In this document: piece by piece, positions 28,702 to 36,671 of the stretch
Layout: every line of letters begins with the position of its first letter
Position numbering within the stretch: position 1 is the stretch's first letter
Source of the DNA: Winogradskyella ouciana
GTDB lineage: Bacteria; Bacteroidota; Bacteroidia; Flavobacteriales; Flavobacteriaceae
Assembly (NCBI RefSeq): GCF_009709615.1
Contig: NZ_WJYA01000004.1
Span: 186,001 to 250,000 of the forward strand
Reading direction: 5' to 3'
DNA length: 64,000 bases
Notes under the pieces: generated by a model
What the model saw: only the letters and a program-made list of their open reading frames with translations
Told to the model about the DNA's origin: nothing
The model's database searches: none
Made by a program: the position numbers and the translations under genes

Positions 28702-29589
28702 TTATTTTAATTCTATGCTGGTACTTCCGAGCTTTGTGTTTTTATGAAAAACATTAATAAAATAAGTACCTTTTTTTAGTGGCCTATCTTCTTTATAAGT
28801 CGCTACTGTAGTACAAATATCAAGGTTCTTATTGTCAAAGTTAAGAACATATTTTTGGCTGTATATTAGGGAGCTACTGCCAAAATAAACTTCACCTTTA
28901 TCTGATATAACGTTATTGTCTGGGCTTACAATTTGGATGTAAAACTCTTTCTTGCCTTTTTCTGTAAGAGGATTTTCAACTAAGCCTATACAAACATCAA
29001 TAGCATTGGCAGGCCTAGCTCTGGTAGTTGATTTTTTCTTGTTGTTGTTTATCTTAAAGGCTTCAGCATTAACACTGCTTGCTCTTAAAATAGAAGCTAC
29101 ATCAATGGTTTTATTAAGGGAATCATTTTCCTCCTCCAATTCATTGATTTCAAAACTCTTCCTCTCTATAGTGTTTAGGGCATAGCGCTTTTCTTTCTGC
29201 AACCTTATATTTGCCGAATTAAGAGAGTCTACCGTAGCGAGAAGTACCTTGCTTTTGGTTTTTAAAACCGAAAGTTGGTCTTTGAATTTAGTGATTATTG
29301 ATAAGTCACTTTTTAATAACCTTAAAGAATCTAAAGCTGATTTAGTTTCTAGTTTTGCCTCTTGGAGCTGTGAGGCCATAAGATCATAATCTTGGCTCAG
29401 TTCGTCATAACTTTCTAGCATTTCTGACAGCTCTTTTTCTATCAAAAACTTTTCTTGTTTTAGAAACTCTTCGTAGGATTTAATGGATTTATAATTTGTA
29501 AAACTATAGACTCCTAAAACGGTTAAAACGACCAATAAAGAACTTATAATTAATCTGTAGTTAAATAATTGAGGGTTAACTATCATCAT
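28702..29589 (-). CDS. Membrane-anchored coiled-coil protein, unknown
   Basis: 295 residues. One transmembrane segment (about 12-30; LIISSLLVVLTVLGVYSF), then a long coiled coil (about 35-165), a Lys/Arg-rich hinge (NNNKKKSTTRARP) and a C-terminal beta-rich domain of about 95 residues (DVCIGLVENPLTEKGKKEFYIQIVSP; KYVLNFDNKN; KGTYFINVFHKNTKLGSTSIEL). I believe related proteins occur across Flavobacteriaceae but know no function. The layout, a rod with a periplasmic end domain, suggests a structural or scaffold role. It has its own terminator. Confidence 0.7.
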   Translation of the reverse strand: MMIVNPQLFNYRLIISSLLVVLTVLGVYSFTNYKSIKSYEEFLKQEKFLIEKELSEMLESYDELSQDYDLMASQLQEAKLETKSALDSLRLLKSDLSIITKFKDQLSVLKTKSKVLLATVDSLNSANIRLQKEKRYALNTIERKSFEINELEEENDSLNKTIDVASILRASSVNAEAFKINNNKKKSTTRARPANAIDVCIGLVENPLTEKGKKEFYIQIVSPDNNVISDKGEVYFGSSSLIYSQKYVLNFDNKNLDICTTVATYKEDRPLKKGTYFINVFHKNTKLGSTSIELK

Positions 29590-29652
29590 TAATTTTCTTA
29601 GTTGACGCGAATTTAGATTATATTGGAGAGCAATTTTATTTTATTCGATTAA

Positions 29653-30333
29653 GTGGTAAAAAATTTGTTGAACTTGTTCTTTCCTGTAGTCTGTAATGCT
29701 TGTAGTAATGTTTTAACAGATAATGAGCAGATTATCTGCATAAATTGTAGACATCAGCTACCAGTAACTAACTTTCATTTTGATGATTCTGAAGTCGTCA
29801 AAAGGATTGTTTACGGACGTGTTAAACTTGAAAAAGCAACGGCACTTTTACATTTTTCCAAAAAAGGAAAAGTGCAGCAATTGCTTCACAATTTAAAGTA
29901 TAGAGGACATAAAGGTATAGGTGGCTTTTTTGGTAAATGGCTTGGTAAAGAGCTAAGTACAATTGACGCTTACAAACAAGTAGATGTGGTTGTACCAGTA
30001 CCTTTGTACAAAACCAAATTACGAAAGCGAGGCTACAACCAAGTGGAGCAGTTTGGGAAAGTAATTGCTAAATCACTCAATGCAGATTATAACGATAAAG
30101 TACTTATAAAAACCAAAGCCACTAAAACCAAAGTGTTTGAAGGGAGATTATCCCGTTGGAATGATGATGGAGCCGTATTTGCCATTTCAGAAAACAAATC
30201 TTTAGAAGGAAAGCATATCTTATTGGTAGATGATATTATTACTACAGGTGCCACGGTTGAAGCTTGTGCTACAGAGTTGTTAAAAATTGATAATATTAAG
30301 TTAAGTCTGGCCACGATGGCAATTGCAGATTGA
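29653..30333 (+). CDS. comF: ComF family phosphoribosyltransferase-like protein
   Basis: 226 residues from a GTG start. An N-terminal zinc finger (CNACSNVLTDNEQIICINC, CxxC twice) is followed by a type I PRTase fold with VDVVVPVPLYKTKLRKRGYNQ and the PRPP loop HILLVDDIITTGATVEAC. ComF proteins take part in DNA uptake in naturally competent bacteria and perhaps in repair elsewhere. No other competence gene is near. The GTG is chosen because it gives the family N-terminus. Confidence 0.88.
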   Translation: MVKNLLNLFFPVVCNACSNVLTDNEQIICINCRHQLPVTNFHFDDSEVVKRIVYGRVKLEKATALLHFSKKGKVQQLLHNLKYRGHKGIGGFFGKWLGKELSTIDAYKQVDVVVPVPLYKTKLRKRGYNQVEQFGKVIAKSLNADYNDKVLIKTKATKTKVFEGRLSRWNDDGAVFAISENKSLEGKHILLVDDIITTGATVEACATELLKIDNIKLSLATMAIAD

Positions 30334-30397
30334 TTTATGCGTTTGTTTTGAGTATCCTTTTTTAAATTGTTTCTTTGTGCAAAATTATTCCGATTAA

Positions 30398-32008
30398 ATG
30401 CGTTCATATCTTAACCGAATTTTAGGCATTATTTCAATTGCAATAACTCTAGTTAGTTGCGCTAATCGTGGTTCGCCAACTGGTGGTGAAAAAGACGAAG
30501 AACCTCCAGTGATTATTGAGGAGATTCCTCCAAATTTTTCTACTAATTTTAAGGGTGACGAAATCAGAATATATTTTGATGAGTATGTAAAAATTAAAGA
30601 CATTAGAACTCAGCTCATTATTTCTCCACCAATGGATCTTGACCCTGAAATTGTGCCAATGTCAAGCGCGAGTAGGTACATTTCAATAAAGATAAAAGAC
30701 ACTCTGCAAGAAAACACGACTTACGCCTTTAATTTTGGCGAAAGTATTGTGGATAATAACGAAAGTAATCCTTACCCTTACTATCGTTATGTCTTTTCAA
30801 CGGGTGACACCATCGACTCACTTTCAGTTAGAGGTTATGTTGAAGATGCTATTCTCGAAGAGCCGGATACCTTTATTTCCGTGATGCTATACGAAGTGGA
30901 CTCTACATATACAGACTCTATTGTTTACAAGGAAAAGCCAAGGTACATTACCAATACTCTAGATAGTTTAACAACATTTAGCATTGATAATATAAAAGCT
31001 GGAACGTATAAACTCATTGCCTTAAAGGATAAAAATGGAAATTATAAGTTTGATCAGAAGAATGATAAAATAGCATTTAACGAGGATTTCATTTCCGTAC
31101 CATCAGCTTCAGCATACAAATTGACCTTGTTTAAAGAGGAGGTGAATTTTAAAGCTGTTAAACCAAAGCAAGAAGGTCAGTCTATGATCGTGTTTCCGTA
31201 TGAAGGAAATTACGAAGACATGCGAATCAAAGTTCTGGGAGATAAACCTGAAGGTTACCAAACACGTATCATTAAAGACGCAACAAAGGATACACTTTAC
31301 TATTGGTATAAGCCAAATTTTGAAGTTGATACCACCTTGTTTGTGGTAACTAACGAAAAATATGTAGATACCTTTAAACATCGATTTAGAAAACTAGAAG
31401 CGGATTCGCTAGAGATAAAAACGGTGACATCTGGTACGCTGAATTTTGAAAATGAATTCACCTTAGAAGCTAATATACCATTGACAAAGATTGATACATC
31501 AAAAGTTAAGTTGATTAATCGCGATTCTACTGAAATAGATTATAAGGTAGAGTATGATTTTATATTAAACCGCTATAAATTTCCTGTTGTAAAGGAAGAA
31601 GGGCAGAAATACTTTTTTGAGATGTTGCCTGGTACCTTTACGGATTTTTATGAAGGCACCAATAAAGATACTCTGAATTACACCTTTAGAACTAAGATGA
31701 AATCTGAATATGGTAATATTAGAGTCAACCTTAGAAATGCCAAATTCCCGTTGATCGTACAATTGGTAAATCAGAATGGAGTAGTGTTATATGAGCGTTA
31801 TACCACAGAGTCGCCAGTGGTTGATTTTACCAATATATCACCTAGGCAATATAGTCTGCGCGTAATTTACGATGCCAATGCCAATGGTAAATATGATACT
31901 GGAAATTATCTCTTGGGCATTCAGCCAGAACGTGTGAGTTATTCTCCGCCAATAGAAGAAGTAAGAGCAAGTTTCGATTTTATTATCGACTTTACGCTTT
32001 TAGATTAA
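30398..32008 (+). CDS. Ig-like domain lipoprotein
   Basis: 536 residues. Signal with lipobox LVSC (Cys about 21), then ANRGSPTGGEKDEEPPVI. An Ig-like (Big_5 type) domain covers about 35-135 (IYFDEYVKIKDIRTQLIISPP and ITYAFNFGESIVDNNE-like strand). Later segments look like repeated beta sandwiches, one with GTYKLIALKDKNGNYKFDQKNDKIAF and one near the end with VIYDANANGKYDTGNYLLG, both resembling Asp-rich calcium-loop modules. It is a surface or periplasmic lipoprotein of a common Bacteroidota family without a proven role. Its stop codon overlaps the end of the convergent omega-amidase gene by 17 bases. Confidence 0.82.
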   Translation: MRSYLNRILGIISIAITLVSCANRGSPTGGEKDEEPPVIIEEIPPNFSTNFKGDEIRIYFDEYVKIKDIRTQLIISPPMDLDPEIVPMSSASRYISIKIKDTLQENTTYAFNFGESIVDNNESNPYPYYRYVFSTGDTIDSLSVRGYVEDAILEEPDTFISVMLYEVDSTYTDSIVYKEKPRYITNTLDSLTTFSIDNIKAGTYKLIALKDKNGNYKFDQKNDKIAFNEDFISVPSASAYKLTLFKEEVNFKAVKPKQEGQSMIVFPYEGNYEDMRIKVLGDKPEGYQTRIIKDATKDTLYYWYKPNFEVDTTLFVVTNEKYVDTFKHRFRKLEADSLEIKTVTSGTLNFENEFTLEANIPLTKIDTSKVKLINRDSTEIDYKVEYDFILNRYKFPVVKEEGQKYFFEMLPGTFTDFYEGTNKDTLNYTFRTKMKSEYGNIRVNLRNAKFPLIVQLVNQNGVVLYERYTTESPVVDFTNISPRQYSLRVIYDANANGKYDTGNYLLGIQPERVSYSPPIEEVRASFDFIIDFTLLD

Positions 32009-32771
32009 AGACATCTCTATCTTTTAAGAAACCAAGCTTTTCGCGGTATTTTGTAATGTGCTCTTTTTCTAAAGTAACAATTTCAATAGCTTCTTTATTT
32101 TCAGGAATAGAATCCATGCGATGACCCAACACATCATAAGCAGCAGAGTGCCCAGAATACTCATAATTATTACCATCTAAGCCAACACGGTTCACTCCAA
32201 TACAATAAGCCATATTTTCTATAGCACGAGCTTTTAAAAGTGCATCCCAAGCATTTGTACGTATTTTGGGCCAATTAGCGACATAGAGCAAAAGGTCGTA
32301 ATCTTCGGTATTTCTTGCCCAAACAGGGAAGCGTAAATCGTAACACACCAACGAGCAAATTTTCCAGCCCTTATAATTTAATGTCACTTTTTCAGTTCCA
32401 GCGGTATAGACTTTATGCTCGCCAGCCAAAGTAAAGGTGTGCTTTTTATCGTAATGTGTAATTGTACCTGAAGGTTCTACAAAAACCAATCGGTTATAAT
32501 AGTTGTTGTTTTCAGTGATAACCAAACTTCCTACAATAGCAATTTGCTTTTTATCGGCCAATTGTTTTAGCCAATTGATGGTGTTACCATCCATGATTTC
32601 TGCAACTGAGGAAGCATTCATGGTAAAGCCAGAAGTAAACATTTCTGGCAAGATAATAAGGTCGGCACTTTCTATAGTGTTGACCTTTTTTTCTAAGTTA
32701 ATTCTATTGGCTTCTGGATTTTCCCAGACTAAACTGGTTTGGATAAGTGCAACGGTTAGGGAATTGCTCAT
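31992..32771 (-). CDS. Omega-amidase, nitrilase superfamily (YafV/NIT2 type)
   Basis: 259 residues from ATG 32771 (MSNSLTVALIQTSLVWENP); a longer form starting at 32834 would carry 21 basic residues overlapping the previous gene and is rejected. The Glu-Lys-Cys triad is complete: Glu43 (LPEMFTSGF), Lys110 (DKKHTF) and Cys143 (LVCYDLRFP). The WARNTEDYDLLLYVANWPK stretch is typical of the YafV/NIT2 branch, which hydrolyses alpha-ketoglutaramate or ketosuccinamate. Two genes upstream on the same strand is a YbdL-type aminotransferase whose product alpha-ketoglutaramate would be the substrate. Confidence 0.85.
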   Translation of the reverse strand: MSNSLTVALIQTSLVWENPEANRINLEKKVNTIESADLIILPEMFTSGFTMNASSVAEIMDGNTINWLKQLADKKQIAIVGSLVITENNNYYNRLVFVEPSGTITHYDKKHTFTLAGEHKVYTAGTEKVTLNYKGWKICSLVCYDLRFPVWARNTEDYDLLLYVANWPKIRTNAWDALLKARAIENMAYCIGVNRVGLDGNNYEYSGHSAAYDVLGHRMDSIPENKEAIEIVTLEKEHITKYREKLGFLKDRDVFNLKA

Positions 32772-32773
32772 GG

Positions 32774-33262
32774 TTATAGCTTTTTCTTGGCCTTCTCTAC
32801 TTTTTCGGTAAGTTTTTCTATTTTTTCTAGCCATTTACCTTCATCAACAGGCGATAGTTTGCCTCTCTTTTTTAACTTTTCGTATTTAGATTGTGCATTT
32901 TCTAAGTTGTTTTGCGCTCTATCAAAATTCTTCTGAAGTTTCTCTCTTTTCTTCAATTCCTTTTCAGCCTTCTTTTGGGCTTTTTCTGCTTTTTTTTGAG
33001 CTTTTTCTGCCTTTTTGTTCTCTTTTTCGAGTTTTTTGGCTGCTTTTTCTGCTTTTTCCTTCATTTTTAGTTCTTCAGAAATTGCAGCAGCTTTTTTTAA
33101 AATAGTTTGTTTGTCTTCTAGATTTAAAGTTTCTGTGACATCTTCACCGTTTAAAAAGATTTTTTCCTTTTTTACTTCATAAGTCTTTCCGTCTTTTTCC
33201 ACCTTTTGGGCAAATGATGAAAAAGAAAATGCCAGGAATAATAGTATGATATAGTATTTCAT
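32774..33262 (-). CDS. Secreted coiled-coil protein, paralogue 1
   Basis: 162 residues from ATG 33262, where a good signal peptide starts (MKYYIILLFLAFSFSSFAQ). The mature protein has a small N-terminal domain (DGKTYEVKKEKIFLNGEDVTE), a highly charged Lys/Glu coiled coil (about 60-125, alternating EKAQKK-type repeats) and a short end KLKKRGKLSPVDEGKWLEKI. The same two end motifs occur in the next gene upstream. I do not recognise a function. Low complexity may inflate database matches. It ends two bases before the omega-amidase start, so the two are coupled. Confidence 0.7.
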   Translation of the reverse strand: MKYYIILLFLAFSFSSFAQKVEKDGKTYEVKKEKIFLNGEDVTETLNLEDKQTILKKAAAISEELKMKEKAEKAAKKLEKENKKAEKAQKKAEKAQKKAEKELKKREKLQKNFDRAQNNLENAQSKYEKLKKRGKLSPVDEGKWLEKIEKLTEKVEKAKKKL

Positions 33263-33333
33263 TGTCTTAAAATTTAAGTTCACTAATGTGACACAGAAAA
33301 GTACAAAAAGTAACAGATATAACTTAGTTTCTG

Positions 33334-33858
33334 TTAGGTTTTTTTAAGTTTTTGAAATGCTTCCTCAACCTCTAATTTTAACTTTTTCAGTTCTTTTTCT
33401 CGATCTTTAATTTCCGCTGGTGAAAGTGAACCTTCTTTTCTTAATTTTTCAAATTCTTTTTTATGGTCTTCATAACGTCTTTTAATATTTACATAATCGT
33501 CTCTTGCTTCTTCAGATGCTTTAAGCTTATCTTGTAGTGCGTCTAATTTTTCTTTTAACTCTTTCTGCTTTTCTTGGGCTTTTTTTTCAATTTTCTCTTG
33601 TTCTTCAATAGCTTTTTCCAAAGTTTCTTGTTCTTTCTCTGTGGCACTTTGTGCGCTTTCTTTTTGATTTACTAATTTCTGCAATGAATTTTTTTCAGAT
33701 TCAGTTAGTTTTCCCGTTACATCTTCTCCATTATTTATTATCGTATTTCCTTTTACTTCATAGACCTTACCTTCATCAGTAATTATTCGTTCACTACTTC
33801 CGCAAGAGGATAAAATCAACAATAATAATAGTATTGATATTTCTTTTGAATTAGCCAT
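33334..33858 (-). CDS. Coiled-coil lipoprotein, paralogue 2
   Basis: 174 residues. Lipoprotein signal ILLLLLILSSC with lipidated Cys about 19. The layout equals that of its downstream neighbour: EGKVYEVKGNTIINNGEDVTG, then a Glu/Lys/Gln coiled coil (about 65-125), and FEKLRKEGSLSPAEIKDREKE near the end. The shared motifs mark a tandem duplication. One copy keeps a lipid anchor and the other has a plain signal peptide. Function unknown. The neighbouring aminotransferase starts on the same strand 68 bases upstream. Confidence 0.7.
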   Translation of the reverse strand: MANSKEISILLLLLILSSCGSSERIITDEGKVYEVKGNTIINNGEDVTGKLTESEKNSLQKLVNQKESAQSATEKEQETLEKAIEEQEKIEKKAQEKQKELKEKLDALQDKLKASEEARDDYVNIKRRYEDHKKEFEKLRKEGSLSPAEIKDREKELKKLKLEVEEAFQKLKKT

Positions 33859-33926
33859 AGGTATTTATTTAATTATATGCCCAAATGATAGCATTTAAAT
33901 GGTTGATTTATTAACTAATATGATTA

Positions 33927-35069
33927 TTAAATTAGCTTTAAAACATCCGCTGCTTTAACTAAAGTTTCATTAGTTTTAGCAAAGCAGAAACGTAACACTT
34001 TATCGTCCTTACCATTTTCATTAAATACAGACAACGGGATTGATGCAATCTTAAACTTTTTTGTTAATCGCTTAGCGAAATCCACATCGTGTTCATCCGT
34101 AATTTCAGAATAATCTAAAACCTGAAAATAGGTGCCCTGTGAAGGTTGAAACTTAAAGCGAGATTCTGAAATGAGATTAAGAAACAAATCACGCTTCTGT
34201 TGAAAGAAATCATTCAATCCTAAATACGTTTCTGCATCTTGCATATAGTCAGCAATGCCTTTTTGCGCAGGATGATTAACGGAAAAGACATTGAACTGAT
34301 GTACTTTTCTAAATTCCTTCATCAAATATTCTGGTGCACAGCAATACCCAATCTTCCAACCCGTGTTGTGGAACGTCTTTCCGAAAGAAGCTGTGATAAA
34401 ACTGCGCTGTTTTAGATCATCAAATAAGCATACACTTTGATGATGTTCGCCGTCAAAAATAATGTGTTCGTAAACTTCATCACTTAGTACAATGATGTTG
34501 GTGTCTTTTGTCAGTTTTTGAAGTTGAAGCATATCATGTTTAGTCCAAATCGTTCCACTTGGATTATGAGGGGTATTGATAACGATCATTTTAGTTTTTG
34601 ATGATATTTTTGAAGCAACTCCCTCCCAATCGACTTTATAGTTTGGTGCAGAAAGCTGAATAGGAATCGTTTTTCCACCATTGACCTCTATTGCAGGTTG
34701 GTAACAATCGTAAGCAGGTTTAAAAATGATGACTTCGTCACCATGCCGCACAAATGCTGAAATAATGGTATAAATGGCTTGCGTGGCACCTGCAGTGACC
34801 GTGATATCCTTTTCAGGATGGTAAGTCGATTTATAGAGTAATTGGTATTTGTTTGATATTGCCAATCGTAAATCGAGATTACCAGCCATTGGTGCATATT
34901 GGTTATAGCCATTGTTCATGGCATTGCTGACTAGATCATTCAATTTTTGCGAACTCGGATAATTTGGAAAACCTTGCGAAAGATTTATAGCATTATGCTC
35001 TTTTGCTAAAGCACTCATTACGGTAAAAATAGTAGTGCCTACATTGGGTAATTTAGATTGGTGTTGCAT
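33927..35069 (-). CDS. PLP-dependent aminotransferase (YbdL/methionine-glutamine type)
   Basis: 380 residues, class I/II fold. Motifs: AINLSQGFPNYPSS (substrate loop), TVTAGATQAIYTIISAF, NTPHNPSGTIWT (PLP Asn), VLSDEVYEHIIFDG and the Schiff-base Lys in SFGKTFHNTGWKIGY. The NLSQGFP start and YxxYxP-like NQYAPMAG are typical of kynurenine/glutamine transaminase K and YbdL, which prefer methionine and glutamine. With the omega-amidase three genes downstream it could form the glutamine-transaminase/omega-amidase route. Substrate preference is inferred. Confidence 0.85.
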   Translation of the reverse strand: MQHQSKLPNVGTTIFTVMSALAKEHNAINLSQGFPNYPSSQKLNDLVSNAMNNGYNQYAPMAGNLDLRLAISNKYQLLYKSTYHPEKDITVTAGATQAIYTIISAFVRHGDEVIIFKPAYDCYQPAIEVNGGKTIPIQLSAPNYKVDWEGVASKISSKTKMIVINTPHNPSGTIWTKHDMLQLQKLTKDTNIIVLSDEVYEHIIFDGEHHQSVCLFDDLKQRSFITASFGKTFHNTGWKIGYCCAPEYLMKEFRKVHQFNVFSVNHPAQKGIADYMQDAETYLGLNDFFQQKRDLFLNLISESRFKFQPSQGTYFQVLDYSEITDEHDVDFAKRLTKKFKIASIPLSVFNENGKDDKVLRFCFAKTNETLVKAADVLKLI

Positions 35070-35110
35070 AGATTTAAAGATACTAAAACCATAAATCTTT
35101 TAAAACTTAT

Positions 35111-35587
35111 TTAAGGTTTGTTTAATCCAGCAGTATGTAAAAACATCATCACATCATTAATGCATGTTTTGAGATTGTCTTTTATTTCATGGGTCCAAAA
35201 TCTAAATACAGTAAAATCAAGTTCTCTTAATTGTTGGTTCACTTCTCGATCGCGTTGCATATTTCGCTCTATCTTCGGAATCCAAAATCCACGGTTGCTT
35301 TTTAGTTGGTCCTTTCGCTCATCCCAATTGTAGCCATGCCAAAATTCACCATCAATAAAAATGACTAATTTGTATTTTTTAATGCTTACATCTGGTCGTC
35401 CAGGTAGTTGTTTGCTATCTACACGATATCGCACACCTTTTCGCCAAAGTGCCTTACGGAACAACAATTCTGGTTTGGTATTCTTACCACGTATTTTGCT
35501 CATTATTTTAGAGCGTTTCTTTGTGGTATAGAAACCAGATTCTTCGTTGAATCTTGGGACTTTTATTTTTTCTTCGGAATACGGCAT
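35111..35587 (-). CDS. Vsr-like mismatch endonuclease, orphan
   Basis: 158 residues. It resembles very-short-patch repair endonucleases: RSKIMSKIRGKNTKPELLFRKALW, PGRPDVSIKKYKLVIFIDGE (catalytic Asp of GRPD), FWHGYNWDERK, then IERNMQRDREVNQQLRELDFTVFRFWTHEI. In E. coli Vsr the corresponding site reads FTHGCFWH with zinc-binding Cys; here it is FIDGEFWHG with no cysteine. So the zinc site is missing, as in a class of Vsr homologues I recall from organisms lacking a Dcm methylase. No cytosine methylase gene lies near, and a role in T:G repair is therefore open. Confidence 0.8.
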   Translation of the reverse strand: MPYSEEKIKVPRFNEESGFYTTKKRSKIMSKIRGKNTKPELLFRKALWRKGVRYRVDSKQLPGRPDVSIKKYKLVIFIDGEFWHGYNWDERKDQLKSNRGFWIPKIERNMQRDREVNQQLRELDFTVFRFWTHEIKDNLKTCINDVMMFLHTAGLNKP

Positions 35588-35633
35588 TGATAAATTAAAA
35601 TAACAATTTAGAATTTTTTTTCAAAGAGTTCAC

Positions 35634-35739
35634 CTTCTCGATACAATTCCTCATTCTTCGGAATCACTCGAAGTGACGAAATGTGGTTAGTACGTCAGTT
35701 CGAGTGAAATTGCTTTTTCAGCAATTTTGTATCGAGAAC
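35634..35739. repeat. Long imperfect inverted repeat next to the GIY-YIG gene
   Basis: The first arm (35634-35680) begins CTTCTCGATACAATTCC and contains TCACTCGAAGTGACGAA. The second arm (35697-35739) holds the reverse complement AGTTCGAGTGA and GTATCGAGAAC, plus a small AATTGC/GCAATT hairpin. The end abuts the stop of the GIY-YIG gene. Confidence 0.75.
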
Positions 35740-35741
35740 TC

Positions 35742-36035
35742 TTATTTGTTAAAACTCTTCTTTGCTAAATTGGAAAGTTTATCAAATTCATTATTAATTA
35801 GTGCTTCCTTTTTAGCTCTCGACCATTTTTTAATTTGCTTTTCTGTCTGGATAGCTAAGTTGATATCAGTGAACCCGGCATAAAAAACTAATTTTATTGG
35901 TCTACGAGTATAAGTATAACTCTCTATATGCTTACCGTTTTTATGTTCAGAAATTCTATTTGTCAAGTTAGACGTTATTCCTGTGTAATATGTGTCATCA
36001 GAGCATTTTAAAATGTAAACGTAAGATTGTTTCAT
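35742..36035 (-). CDS. GIY-YIG nuclease family protein
   Basis: 97 residues: a single GIY-YIG domain. YVYILKCSDDTYYTGITSNL carries the GIY-YIG-like pair (YVYILK and YYTGIT), with Arg in NRISEHKNG, the catalytic Glu in FTDINLAIQTEKQIKKW and the usual KKEALI end. Members of this short family (UPF0213/YhbQ-like) are DNA-processing or repair enzymes with unclear roles, sometimes mobile. It is bracketed by direct repeats (35634 and 36052). Confidence 0.88.
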   Translation of the reverse strand: MKQSYVYILKCSDDTYYTGITSNLTNRISEHKNGKHIESYTYTRRPIKLVFYAGFTDINLAIQTEKQIKKWSRAKKEALINNEFDKLSNLAKKSFNK

Positions 36036-36051
36036 TTGATAAATATAAATA

Positions 36052-36097
36052 CTTCTCGATACAATCCCGAGGTTTCGGGATCACTCGAAGTGACGAA
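36052..36097. repeat. Second copy of the flanking repeat
   Basis: CTTCTCGATACAATCCCGAGG followed by CGGGATCACTCGAAGTGACGAA. It is the same orientation and almost the same sequence as 35634-35680. The inner part differs: CCCGAGGTTTCGGGA forms a small stem here, whereas 35634 has CATTCTTCGG. Confidence 0.75.
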
Positions 36098-36107
36098 CAG
36101 TTCGAAA

Positions 36108-36572
36108 TCATTTCAAAATATCTCTAATAATTTTTAAATGATGATTGGTATGCAGCATCAAAAAACGATTAACTCTTTTAGTATTAATATGTCCAAACAA
36201 GGGATGCTTAAAATAAGCATTGTTATCTAATTTTTCAATGACATCAATATTGGTTTTTGTTGATTCCAATTGCGCTAACAAATCCTTTTTTGTAATATGC
36301 TCTGGTGGTAAGACGTATTTTGGTGCTTTTGCTTTTCCTCTTGGAAAGAACCCAAGGGTAAAAAACACTTTCCCCAAAAAGCTAAAATTATTTTTATACT
36401 CTTCTGGGTTAGATTTCTCTAAAGTGTCAATAACGCTGTTTATCACTTTTAAACTATGATCCAAATGCCATCCTACGGATGATTTTGAGACTTTAGGATT
36501 AATGTATTCGTATTTTGGTATATAACTTTCAATTTGGCTGATGTAATTGTTCAGATTTTTAGTTGATGCCAT
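36108..36572 (-). CDS. DUF1569/DinB-like protein
   Basis: 154 residues. WHLDHSLKVINSVID and RFLMLHTNHHLKIIRD carry three His residues in the positions of a DinB-type four-helix metal site. The GKVFFTLGFFPRGKAKAPKYVLPP middle segment is typical of DUF1569. DinB-fold proteins bind zinc or iron and many act as thiol transferases; this one has no assigned activity. Between the flanking repeat cluster and ahcY; monocistronic. Confidence 0.75.
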   Translation of the reverse strand: MASTKNLNNYISQIESYIPKYEYINPKVSKSSVGWHLDHSLKVINSVIDTLEKSNPEEYKNNFSFLGKVFFTLGFFPRGKAKAPKYVLPPEHITKKDLLAQLESTKTNIDVIEKLDNNAYFKHPLFGHINTKRVNRFLMLHTNHHLKIIRDILK

Positions 36573-36599
36573 GGATATATAGTTTGGGTTAAGGTAAAT

Positions 36600-36641
36600 A
36601 AAAAAAATCCCAAATCCCGAAATTTCGGGACTTAGGATTTT
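36600..36641 (-). terminator. Terminator of ahcY
   Basis: TCCCGAAATTTCGGGA is a perfect 16-bp palindrome inside AAAATCC/GGATTTT arms. On the minus strand a T7 run follows. It lies 31 bases after the ahcY stop. Confidence 0.85.
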
Positions 36642-36671
36642 GAGTTTTAGTTTTTTGGAATTTTCGTTACC

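Noticed and set aside
31992..32834. Extended start of the omega-amidase
   Set aside because: The extra 21 basic residues come from the end of the coiled-coil gene; the nitrilase fold starts at 32771.
32893..33105. Phe/Leu-rich plus-strand frame
   Set aside because: It is the antisense of the Lys/Glu coiled-coil gene at 32774-33262; the composition is a mirror of the lysine codons.
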